NCBI GenBank assembly: GCA_004794655.1
Contig: SMMW01000003.1
Coordinates: forward strand, 18,556,501 to 18,620,500
Origin: Marisa cornuarietis
Lineage: Eukaryota; Mollusca; Gastropoda; Architaenioglossa; Ampullariidae
Direction: 5' to 3'
DNA length: 64,000 nucleotides
Positions within the stretch are counted from its first letter, which is position 1; each line of letters starts with the position of its first letter. The notes beneath the pieces are model-generated. The model did not search any database, was not told the origin of the DNA, and saw nothing but the letters and a program-made list of their open reading frames with translations. This document shows positions 1 to 11,100 of the stretch, one piece after another. The position numbers and the translations under genes are program-made.

Positions 1-799
1 TCTGTTGAACTAAATCACGATCTCTGCCATATTTATATGGGGGGTAAGTATTGGAAGGGGACAGCTACGATAGCGTACCGGTGTCACGTTGCCTAAGCTA
101 CCACTTTGCCTCTCATAGTGCGCATGCGCAGGGGGGCGTTGTATAGTATTATAGCGTGTTAATATAGTACGCACAGACTGAGTTTTAATTAGTTTGAACG
201 AAATGTGTTATGTGAATTAATCGTTCGTCGGCTGTTATTGTCGTTTAGCGATACAACTGACGGAAGTGGGGCGCAAACTTCATGCTGACAGTGAATGACA
301 CTCACACTGGCACAATAGGAAAACATAAGAAGTGCGTGAGTGCAGCCATGCAGATACACGTGCGTACACGGAGGTAGCATCACAACGTATGCTGGTTTCA
401 ATGTTAAACGACAAAGCAACACTCAACAAGAAACAAAACTCATTGAAATATGACCCAGCCGGTTATACCAATCACAAGAAATTATGTAATATTCAGAATG
501 AGATAAACTTTATAATCACATTCAAGTCAATGTGCCCAAAACCCGTCATTTTTATTAATAATTTAGTTTTGCGATAATGTTTCTTTTTCCTTTCTTTAAA
601 TCAACGGCTAGATGTAAAAAAAAACATAACTTTTGCTCATTCTGTTGGCCTCGTAAATAAAGATTTGTCATTTCTCTCTCTCTCTCGGTTCCTCTACCAT
701 TTTTGTACTTTTTTGTGAAGAATCACATCTCAAATCATTGGACCAGGTGGAAGGGGAGAGAGAAAAAGATATTCTTGTCCCTTCAGAATCTTTTTTGAG

Positions 800-985
800 T
801 AGGTGGTTATCCCGCCTTGCCTCCCTGGTTCCTACGCCACTGTGTATGCTAGGACAGTTCGAACAGCACGGGAAACCCAACCCCTCCCCAAAAATAGAGA
901 CACGCGGTGCCCCAAGACGAGATCTGAACCAGGATCTTTACACTGCAGTGATGACAAGTGAATGTTTTAACCGCCCCTGATCTCT
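800..985 (-). mobile_element. tRNA-headed SINE copy
   Basis: Read on the minus strand it has the A-box-like GCGGTTAAAACATTCACTTG and B-box GGTTCAGATCTCG, then CTTGGGGCACC. It shares these with the copy at 2708-2850. The left limit is approximate. Confidence 0.6.
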
Positions 986-1071
986 CCACTCGAACAAAAA
1001 AAGATCAGGATGGCTATTATATATATATATATATAATTATGTTGTTGAAGATGGTGAGACTCCCCCTTCCC

Positions 1072-1225
1072 ATTGCCAGGGAATGTTGGTGATGCAGTGG
1101 TTAAAACCTGTCACCACAGCAGTGAGAATCTGTTGTTTAAGGTTCGGATCTCGGCTCGAGATACCCCTTTCTGAATGTGACACCTGTTCCCAGCGCTAGC
1201 CGTCAGTGATTTACCTCCAAATATT
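1072..1225 (+). mobile_element. tRNA-headed SINE copy
   Basis: GGTGATGCAGTGGTTAAAAC (A-box region) and GGTTCGGATCTCGG (B-box), then GACACCTGTTCCCAGCGCTA and a CCGTCAGTGATTTACCTCC tail, matching the other SINEs of the window. It is followed directly by a (GT)n/(GA)n tract. Confidence 0.65.
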
Positions 1226-1240
1226 CCACTTCTCTCTCTC

Positions 1241-1341
<101 letters not shown>

Positions 1342-1494
1342 CGCATGTGTGAAGGTTCATTTCATGCCTTTCAGGTGTGTGCTCATGTCCCCTGGTGACT
1401 GTGTATGTAAAGTGCTCTGAGCTAACTTTAGTGGTGGCGAAAGAGGTTAAAATAAATGAACAGGATTTATTTATTATTTACAGTCCTAAGTTTA

Positions 1495-1815
1495 CTCTGT
1501 CGAGATTTTCGATGCCTACCTTTGTATGTCTCTCTCACTGCTATCTGCCATGTGGAGACTTTCACTGCTGACATCGCGGGGTCTGTCATGTCGAGACTTG
1601 CACTGGTGCGTATACTTTGTCAAGACATTCGTTGTATCATCACCATTCTACTCGTCTGTCAAGACTTTTACTGCTGACATCGCTGTCATCTACGCTGTCG
1701 AGACTTTCGTTGCCCATATACTCTATCGACACTTTCATTGCTCACCTCACTGTCTTACATTACCAACAATCGCCAAATCTGTCGAGACAAGTCTTTTTCA
1801 TCGACACTTTAAATG
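1495..1815 (+). repeat. Degenerate minisatellite with TGTCGAGACTTTC core
   Basis: The phrase TGTCGAGACTTTCGTTGC or close variants recurs about seven times at irregular 30-60 bp spacing. Overlapping open frames here are by-products of the repeat. Confidence 0.6.
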
Positions 1816-2707
1816 CAAATAACAGGTTTTTTAATTATCATAAATGTCTTTTTTCGGTCGCCGCTCACGAGGATGCAAGTGCAGATGAGCACGTGGTGCT
1901 GTGACAGCAACAGCTGATGGTGTCACGGCGCTTCTGTCGCAGTCAAGACACTCTTACCGATTCGTCAGCCTGGGGATAATCGGTCTCAGTGTTTGACACA
2001 TGACACTCGGCAATGCTGCACGTGCGGTCATCCCGACTCCGATATCAGCGCCACCTTGCCGCTGTTCTGACTGGCCACTCTCGTCACGTTATAAGCTAAT
2101 TACATTTTCTCTAGCGTTTGAGACGAACAAATGCCTGCGTTTTTTTCTGGCAATAAATACAGAAGGCAAGGCAGAAAGTACAGACAGGTAAGCTCGCTGT
2201 GGCCATGCACTGACGATGAGAGCAGCGAATGTCAATCAAGAGTGAGTAGATCTGAAGGTCTTAAAACCTGAGCATTTATAACATCTAAATGTATTCCACT
2301 GGGTATCATTTCTTATGCATTTGATGTTTGTATGTTAGACAGCTCTTTTTCCGCCTCGATTTGCTTGTTTGTTAGTTTGTTTGTTTTTTTATTTAACTAA
2401 TATGCCATCGTCGATGTAATTGTCTGTGCCACTACTACAACAAATAACTAATTTTAACTGATATACCTAATACATTATTGAGTGTTATGATCCATTACTA
2501 TCTAATATATAACACTATATCATTTACTCTTCATAATTATATTTACCAAAATGTTGAATTCCAGGAGCGGCGAGAAACAGAATGCTGACGTTGCTTTGAG
2601 GTGTATACAACCAACAGCATTTGAACAAGTTAAAACGAGTGAAATGATTCTCGTTTTGTAGTGCACGGTTCATATATAGCTGTATGCACGCTCTACTTAA
2701 AACAATA

Positions 2708-2850
2708 GGGGTGCCCGGTAGTGTACGTAGTGGTTAAAACACTCGCTTGTCACCACTGCAGAGAGAGGCCCTGGGTTCAGATCTCGTCTTGGGGTACTCT
2801 CTGTAAGTGATACCTGTTCGCAAGTCCGGCCGTCGGGGGGTTTTCTCAGG
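2708..2850 (+). mobile_element. tRNA-headed SINE ending at the start codon of the first SLC7 module
   Basis: It contains GTAGTGTACGTAGTGGTTAA (A-box), GGGTTCAGATCTCG (B-box) and a GGCCGTCGGGGGGTTTTCTC tail. The predicted ATG of the upstream SLC7 exon lies at 2855, five bases beyond. The TTTTCTCAG at its end could serve as a splice acceptor or the SINE could form the 5' UTR. Confidence 0.7.
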
Positions 2851-2854
2851 AAAA

Positions 2855-4334
2855 ATGTCTCGCAAGTCGTCGGACGCCTCGGCGGCACCAGACATGTCAG
2901 ACAGGATTGAAGCCCCTCCGTCAGCACGTCTCTCGATCTCTTCTTCTTCTTCTTCGTGCTCATCGTCATCTTCTAAGTCTTCGGTCGTCATCTCCGAGGA
3001 AGGGGTTCGTCTACAAAAGCACTTGGGGCTGTCCAACGGCGTTGGCATCATAGTTGGCATCATAGTTGGTAGCGGTATCTTCGTGTCACCCAAAGGAGTG
3101 TTGCTGGAGACTGGGTCAGTGGGCAGCTCTCTGATTGTGTGGGCACTATGCGGCACCGTGTGTCTTGTGGGCGCTACGTGCTACGCAGAGTTAGGCACAG
3201 CGATACTGAAGGTAAGCCATAAAAGCAGCCAGTGCAGTGGATGGTATGTAGATGTTGAGGTAGCGAAGATACCAACCCGGGGAGTTTGCGGCATCCACAG
3301 AGTGACCTCAAATTTGGGTGGAGCGCTGAAGAAGGCAGTGGACCGTCTACACACGGTCAAATAGTCATACTTTTATGATGTAATAGTCAGTAGCGGTCTA
3401 AATACAATACATAGAGAACTTGTTTAGAATGGATGATGAGCAAAACTGATAGGAGGGACGCACACACTAACACACTTGGCGCTAGAAACCTGTATATATC
3501 ACCTTGCATACAAATCAGCAGTTCTGAAAATAATTTCAATCGTCACTAACCTGAAAATACCATTAAATTCCTCAAAGAAAATATTATCGCCCTGGAATTA
3601 TTTTCTTGCTAAAGATAACTAGCATAAATCTTTTATTAAGGCTTATGCCAATGCAATTCATATTATTGTACAAATTAACAAATAGTGCTAAAGCGTCTGC
3701 TGAATACCTATAGTCCCTTATGTCTAGTTTTGTATGTTTATGGTTTTATCATCATTCATGTGAACTATGTACAAGCCCAGTGATTGTGCTCAGCATACAG
3801 TATATACCTGTGTCAACCATGTGGTATTTTATGAAGCCGTGTAAAACCTGTAAAGGTATGTCAAAGTGTCTATAATTAAGGTAAAATATAGGGCCCAAGT
3901 AGGAGAACCAGCTCCAATAAGTAAGGTGAGACGATTTGTTAATCATATTGTGAACTGTGACAACGGCTTTGCTGTGACCACGCAATAAAATTACAAGCGA
4001 AAAAATAGTTCACGTCCCAGCTTTCTGTACATGATTTTTAATGAGTTCTACAACTATAGCATTACAGTTTGTGATTCTGTCGACACTTAGACATTATGTC
4101 TAACTGTCTGTATTGCTGACTGTTGCAAGAGCGGGGCGGACTACGCTTACATCGGCGAGTCATACGGCGACTTTCCCGCCTTCCTGTACCTGTGGGTGGC
4201 CGTAGTCGTGGTGCTGCCGACCGGAAACGCCATCACATCGCTAACATTCGCTAACTACGTGCTGCAAGCTGTGTCCCCCCGAGACTGTCCCCCGCCCCCT
4301 GCCGCGGTCACACTGGTGGCTGCCATGTGCATCA
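2855..4334 (+). CDS. Duplicate N-terminal module of the SLC7 transporter (alternative first exons or truncated paralogue)
   Basis: Two exons, 2855-3211 and 4130-4334, encode 187 residues paralogous to exon 1 of the complete transporter downstream. They contain the same [16 protein letters not shown] and YAELGT motifs, TM1 to TM4, and a Cys (residue 172) at the 4F2hc-linking position. The N-tail differs: it is longer, with a Ser-rich run at residues 28-43. The second exon ends ATC A|gtgagt, exactly the residue and phase 1 at which the 8140-8608 exon ends. No matching downstream exons were found before 8140. It may therefore be an alternative first module spliced to the exon at 15413, giving a 516-aa isoform, or a tandem copy that lost its 3' half. 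Both exons are open and splice sites are good (AAG|gtaagc, gcaag|AGC). It is more GC-rich than the downstream exons. A SINE ends just before the ATG. Confidence 0.8.
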
Positions 4335-4939
4335 GTGAGTCGCTCTGCTCAACATTTGTGTGTGTGATGATGAGAGGAGGGGTAAGAATGCGGAGAAAAC
4401 CAGGTTTTTAAGAGGGGGGGGGGCGGTTAAAAAAAGGTTTAAAAAAATCATAAATATGCTTTAGAATTTTCGTATTCTCACAAATAACAATTACTCTGCA
4501 ATCACGATCTGAAATGTTTCCTGTCCACTGCGGCGAACAATTAAAACTGCTACAGCAGAAGGATGAGGTATGAGTTTCGATGGGTAAATTAACACGAAAT
4601 TCCTGAATTTTGTAAAGGAACTTTAGGTGTTAAATAACTATAAACTTTTAATTGGAATATGGCATTGTTTTGACTCATCATGCAATATCGTAAGTGGAAG
4701 AAAATCCGTGAGATAAATTTTACTGTATAACGTTTGAAAGCTTTTTTCTTTCAAAATATCCTTTTTGCAGCACAACAGTACTAAATGCAAATTAAAGTCA
4801 CTTTTACTGCATACTACACAACTAGAGTTTGCAGGTATATGTAAACTTCAAGTGCAGTAAGGTTCACAGATAATGTAAATTACAGCAGTTTGGTTGCCTC
4901 TACTTTAGTCGTCTGTTAGTGTGGGCTACCTTTTCGATT

Positions 4940-5045
4940 AATCACGAGGAGGCTGGGTGTGGGTGAGCAGAGTTTTCCAATTGCTTCCCCAAGCGACCCT
5001 CGAACCAGCAACCTTCTGCCCCGAAGCTGAATGCATAAGCACATA
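4940..5045 (-). mobile_element. tRNA-headed repeat fragment
   Basis: On the minus strand: GCTTATGCATTCAGCTTCGG, then GGTTGCTGGTTCGAGGGTCG, a B-box-like block. Different family from the SINE at 2708. Confidence 0.45.
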
Positions 5046-6374
5046 AGTAAACAAATCTCTAAGCAATGGTTTTACATTATCCAACCAATTCTTTTATATC
5101 AACTAAGCAATGTTTTTAAACCAGCAGCTATATGCAGTAGTCATCTCAAAAGTGAAAATCGTTAACATATTCGATACTGAAGCTCTATATACTTCGAGCC
5201 AATATCTATATGCATCGATCACTTTCATCATGTAGTGTGTGCTCTTTCATCATTTCGATTTTTGTCTTGTAATACTGCAGATTTGCCTCTGATTATTACG
5301 AATCCAGTGATGAATCGTCGGGTTATCACATGTATGGCTAAATTCCTTTCGAAAAAATACATTCTCAATCTTAAATTCGTTGTCTCCTCAAAAACTGCTA
5401 TTAGAGCAGGGTGAAGGAAGCTGGTCAGAATTTGTATGTTTTCCGCTGAAACTCACGAAACTGTGTACATCTCACTTACTTCTTGTCTCTACCTGCGATC
5501 TTTGCCGCTCACCAACTTGACTGATCAATGACTAAACATACGCCGTTCAAGTCTATTGTTCACCGCTATGGTCATGAGATGAAGTATGGGTCCCGCGACT
5601 AGCGCTGCTTCGAAAGTTCCTCGTGGACATTTTTTGTTTGGTTAATTTTTGCTTGCTGAATTATGGGACGTTGGTATGAAATATTTGCCGAGTCTGAGGC
5701 AATATCTGCGTTTCCGGCACCATAGACATGTGAAATAAACACAAAATTAGGAGAAAACCATACGTCTGTCGTTCTGTCATTAAAGCTATGCGTTAACATT
5801 GGGGAGGATAGTGTTTGATGATTGACCCCCAAATACATTGAGAAATCTGTGTCCGCATGTTGTACGCAACCAGCAGTCTTATCTCAGTACACAATGTATA
5901 AGCTGCTTAAGTATAAGGACAATAAGGTGTGCACAATGTTTTAATTATTTTACATAAATGCAATGTGCCCAAATGGACCGAAACACTAGCATAGCTATAC
6001 CCGAATATTTCTGAATTGACCACCTGAATTAATATAATTTCGCAACGTTAGTGCGTGACCACCAGTAAGACCATTTCGGTTTCTAAACTTTTAAGTGGGT
6101 CTGACTCACCACTTCCTTTTCCTTTCTGTTTCATCGCCTTAATATCCGCAATGCAAACATGAGACTATAAGTATTCATGGTCAAGACTTCTCTTTAGGAA
6201 GCATCTTGCTTGAAGAGTATAGCTAGTCCTCTCCGGAATTCTTCATGCTCTGTTTGCTGGTCGATTATGTATTTGTATGTTTGGTTCGTTCGTGGTTTTT
6301 CATGTGCAGTGCATTGAGCTCGTGTCCGCCTCTCCCTTTCTATCTCTGTCATGCCCTATATACCTTCCTTGCTT

Positions 6375-6660
6375 CTTTTGTCACCACCACCCCAGCGAAG
6401 TCACAGTCCACTAGTTTAAAGGGTCATAACCAATATAATATTTGTCTTTCATCTCTCGTCATCACCATGCCAGTGAAATTACGGTCCACTAGTTTAAAGG
6501 GTCATAACCTATATAATATATTTGTCTTTCCTATCTCGTCATCACCATCCCAGCGAAGTTACGGTCCACTAGTTTAAAGGGTAATGACCTATAATATTTG
6601 TCTTGCCTCTCTCGTCATCACCACCCCAGCGAAGTTACGGTCCATTATAGTTAGAAGAGT
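6375..6660 (+). repeat. Tandem repeat, about 80-bp unit, four copies
   Basis: Units contain CATCACCACCCCAGCGAAGT, then CCACTAGTTTAAAGGGTCAT and ATAATATTTGTCTTTC; starts near 6380, 6460, 6540 and 6618, the last truncated. Confidence 0.85.
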
Positions 6661-7427
6661 GAATTGTAAGATACGTAATTTCTTGGTAGGGCTGTGTACA
6701 GCGGTGACTAGATTGAGGATGAAGATTTGATCCCCTATAGTTTTCTACTTATACTCTCTGGCCTCATGATCGTGTAAATTTCATGTTCTTATTGGTAAAA
6801 TATTTCGTTCAAACGCTGACTGGGTACAAAAGATGGATAAGGGTGAAACATTCGCTGTCTCGTGCGCTGGACAGGCGGCACGTTGTCTGTTGGAATGCTT
6901 TAAAGTAAACTAAGCAAGATATTTGTCTTTTTATTTACCTTCATTATAATTATTTCCTTATTTCTTATAGTATCCGTTTTGCTTGTGTGGATGCAAGTGG
7001 TTGCATCTTTGGTGTTCTAACATTTTGCACAGCACATCCCATTGCACGAACGGGTCTGTTACAGTCCTGTAGTCTTTATCACGTCGATCACTATCGCCTA
7101 TCGCGCATGGTCAGTGTGGTCTGTAGTTGGGTGGACATCAGGGAAAAAACCCGAGTTTAACAGAGTCTGGATAAGCTTGTCACTGCTATTGTGTGGAAGG
7201 AAGGAATGTCACACGTGAGACAGTCAGCTAGGCCATACGTATTGTCACCAAATTGTTTGTTTGTTTGTTTAACGGATATGTTGGCATTGTCGCTAAACTT
7301 GGACATATGAATAACTGCTAAATGTTTTGGCTGCGTGTATGCTCGCGAATGCAAATCTGCCGAGCCCTGTTACAGACACTCATTACGTATTGTTAATTGT
7401 AAGCCTAGATTTGTTGTTTAAAGTTTG

Positions 7428-7645
7428 GGCCATCCGGTAGTGTACATAGTGGTTAAAACTCTCGCTTGTCATCCCTGAAGACTGAAGTGAGCGGCTCAGG
7501 GTTCAAGTCTGGGGACACTGTATGGAGTGTATGCGACACCTGCTGTCCGCAGGGCTGGGCGTCGGGTCCTCCTCCACCATAGCGCGAAATCACCAAGGTG
7601 GAAGCACTATATATCCTTGCTAAATAAATCAACCAACCTACCATT
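7428..7645 (+). mobile_element. tRNA-headed SINE, near full length
   Basis: CCGGTAGTGTACATAGTGGT (A-box), GGGTTCAAGTCTGG (B-box), GACACCTGCTGTCCGCAGG, then a 3' segment with ACTATATATCCTTGCTAAAT and a CAACCAACC tail. It supplies the best end-to-end copy in the window. Confidence 0.7.
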
Positions 7646-8139
7646 GTTTAAATTTTCAGTGAGGAAAATATAGTTAAGCCTTAAAGTATAATCATCCCAA
7701 TATTTTTGTTGTATAAATGGTTCACTTTTGTGTGTGTGCGTGTGGGCGGGTGCATTATCGCATTGTCTTTTGCATTAGGTGCAACGTATAGTAAACCGAG
7801 CACCGGCCCTGAACGTGTTCTTCAACGACGTAAATAAGATTGGTCACAGTTGGTTGGCTCTGTTCCATTTAGGTTATTCCCGACAGCTGATTAGTTTGTT
7901 TGTGAAACGATTTGAAGTGTTTACTGAAATTCCGAGTATAAATATGTCGACCGCCTCGCCGCTGGTCGCTGAAGTTGAGGAAGACCGCCACTACGCATGC
8001 GCGGAGGCTACGCGCGAAGAAGCGAAAAGTCGGGCAGCGGGTAACCACAACACGTGTCACAACCGCCTGAACACACTGCCACAAAAGTTTCGGCTTTCTG
8101 GTCATGAGAAATATCTGATAACAGAGTCCCCTTCTAAAC

Positions 8140-11100
8140 ATGGGGGAAGACAAGACCGTCGTCGTAGAGGAGAAACACGCAGGTGGAGAAGGTGACAGAG
8201 TGCAGCTGAAGAAACAACTTGGACTCATGAATGGAGTTGGAATTATTGTGGGGATAATCGTCGGCAGCGGGATTTTCGTCTCTCCGAAAGGCGTTCTGCT
8301 TGAAGCGGGCTCTGTGGGACTGTGTCTGACAGTGTGGGGACTGACTGGAATGATATGTTGCATCGGAGCCATTTGCTACGCAGAGTTGGGAACTTGCATC
8401 TTGACCTCGGGTGCCGACTATGGGTACATCATGCAAGCATATGGGAACTTACCAGCGTTCTTGTTTCTGTGGGTGTGTTTGGTGGTTATTGTGCCAACTG
8501 GAAACGCAATCACTGCTATGACATTTGCTAATTACATATTACAGCCCCTTTTCCCAGGCTGTGGACCTCCAGAACTCGCAGTCACGTTGCTTGCAGCCCT
8601 TTGCATCAGTGAGTGTTGCCTCTTTTGTTATCATACAATGTACATGGATCATTAGTAGGAGTGTGCACACACATAGGGCTTATGTCTTATCAGCGTATAG
8701 TGTTTTCTGCAGATATACTGCATTCCCTATTATTGACCATTGTAACTGATGATAAACAACTTATTATCACTGATAATAATTGATAATCAGCTACACTGTG
8801 TTCACTTATGTAAGACAATGGCCTTGTTTACTCTTTTTCTTCTTCTTGCATATCATTGGTCATGTTTGTTATCTGTTTTTGTCAGTACTGTCGTTTTCTT
8901 TCGTCCCCTGTGTTCTGTATCTACTTAGTCCACGTCTCTTCCCCGTTTTAAGCGCTAAGAGCATACTCTCTACGAGTGTGAATATGCGCTATAAAAATCT
9001 TCACTATTATTATTATTATTATTTTCATATGGATGTACTGGGTGGCTTATTGTAGTGTTTTGAAGGCACTTGTGCCAGAGTGTCCAAAATCAGGAATTTG
9101 AAATAATGTCTGGATGTATGGTCTGGTGAAATGTTATTGAGTCATCACTCTACTGTCTCCTACAGATGATATAGCTTGGTGTTTCATGTTCTTCCAGTCT
9201 CTTGGTCACAGATTCTATCACCAGTCTTAGTAGCTACTTGAAACATTTTGTTATGTCTTCACTTTATAGTACATTTTTGGGCAGTGGCTGGGTTGTTTAA
9301 TTTTATATTGTATTTGAGCATGCACATGCACACACACATATATATAATCCTAAAACTGATGAGTATGTTTGGCATAATAACTAAAATTTGGTTGGAAGTT
9401 TAGTCTTATTAGGGTAGTTTGTTTTTCCATGATTTTAATTTAGACCTAAAAAGAATGTAGGTATGATATCTGAAAATCAGTAAACAGTGGTGAAATAAAT
9501 ACTGAAGGGGTAGAAGAGGTAGTATATATTTCAATGTTAGCCTTCAGCAGATAATGCTGTCATCCTATCTGGAGGCTGATTTGCCTACTGTAGAACCATG
9601 ACCCAGTTCTCACACCTACATAAAAAGGTCAATAGGTGCTTGAAGGCAGTGTAATATATCTGTCAGAGTGCACTAGCAGGTGGGATTAGGCATTGGAATC
9701 ATTTTTAGTAAGAAACATATTAAAATGAACTAATTTATTGGTACAGTAATATTATAATAAACATGTGATGTATATAGCACATAATCATGCTCACTAAGAA
9801 GCATGCTCTCAGCACTTAAGTAGGAGACATTGATAGGAAATGAAGAATGGAAGGAAAAACAACTATGCAGACAGTGAATAAAAGAAAAATCTAGAAGATG
9901 CAAAGAGGAATCGGGGAACAAACAGGATGGAAAGTGTCATAAATCTGCAGAGGAAGACAAGACAGTAGACTAGTCAGTGGACTATAATCACAACTTATTG
10001 CTTGGTGTACTATAAAAAGTAATGCTCTTGGAACTGATGTGTTTTTAGTGCACGTTTAAAGGATTCGATGTGTAGATGGCAGATATGGAAGGGAAGAGAG
10101 TTTCACTATTTTGCAGCACAGTAACTAAAACTCCAGTGACCATATGTGGTTGTTAGGTTGACAGGGAGTGTGGTCATCAGACAAAGAGTGGAGTAGTGTG
10201 GCTGGGATATAGGGGAAGAGAAATAGTCAGGGTAGGAGCCTTCAAAGAAATGAAAACACAGCTGACATATTTTGTACTGAATGTGAGCATGGATTGGTAG
10301 CCAGTGCAGAAAATAAAGGAGAGGAGTGACATGATCCTCTTTCCTACCTGTAAACACTAGATGTGCAGTGGAGCTCTGTACTTTCTGGAGTTTCAAGTTT
10401 CAAGGGATGATTCAAACTTGCTGCTTATGTAAACATTCATCAGTAGGTATCATTTAATTTTCAGCTTCCAGTTTAGTTTATTCCATGCAATTACAACATA
10501 CAATAAGTTAATACAGAAATCCGTCTTTTCAAGTTGAAACGCAGGTATTATTAAGTTAATGATCTGTCAATTATCAAAATTATCTTGTACTTGCAGGACA
10601 CAGAAGAATTTCACATGTTGGATGAAAATTAATAATCTTGAGATTTATTTACAATGTCAAAGGAGAGGGACATTCGCAGGGAAAGTGAAAACCTTACAAA
10701 TGAAAGTATGTTACAAGTGGTAGCACTTAGAAAAAATTCTTACAGCAAAACAGATAAATTCTTTAACTAGTACTACTACCAAATAAAGGTCTTTGCTTAG
10801 ACAAACTAGCGACAAAGCAGTTTTGAAGATGTAAGAATGTGATACTTCACTCATGTGGTATTGTTGAGTGCTTGGTGCTGGATGAAAATGCAGTGCAGTA
10901 AAATGTCTGTTATTATTAGTATTAAAATCAAAAAGTAGATTGTAAAGAGAAGGATACCAAATATCTGTCATCAAAAAGAGATTTTGGCACAAACAATATA
11001 ATTTTTTTAATGTGTTTTGTCATCACAAATATCCTTGTTTGCAAGATAAAAGTCCTTGAGCACTCTAGGTTTTTCCTGGTGCTTGAAAAGAGGCCAAAGC

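Larger units (their letters stand above)
4335..8139. other. Non-coding stretch between the two SLC7 modules
   Basis: No exon homologous to the rest of the transporter was found here. It holds an inverted SINE fragment (about 4940-5045), a four-copy tandem repeat (6375-6660) and a full SINE (7428-7645). The last few hundred bases before 8140 are GC-richer and may contain the promoter or 5' UTR of the complete transporter; no motif was certain. Confidence 0.6.

Noticed and set aside
2708..2790. Possible true tRNA gene (also at 1080, 7430, 11490, 60005)
   Set aside because: A- and B-box-like blocks are present but no cloverleaf with acceptor stem could be drawn; the context shows SINE bodies and tails.
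7779..8195. 138-aa plus-strand frame overlapping the start of the SLC7 gene
   Set aside because: It runs in a different frame from the transporter start at 8140 and shows no motif; probably 5' UTR/CpG-rich leader.
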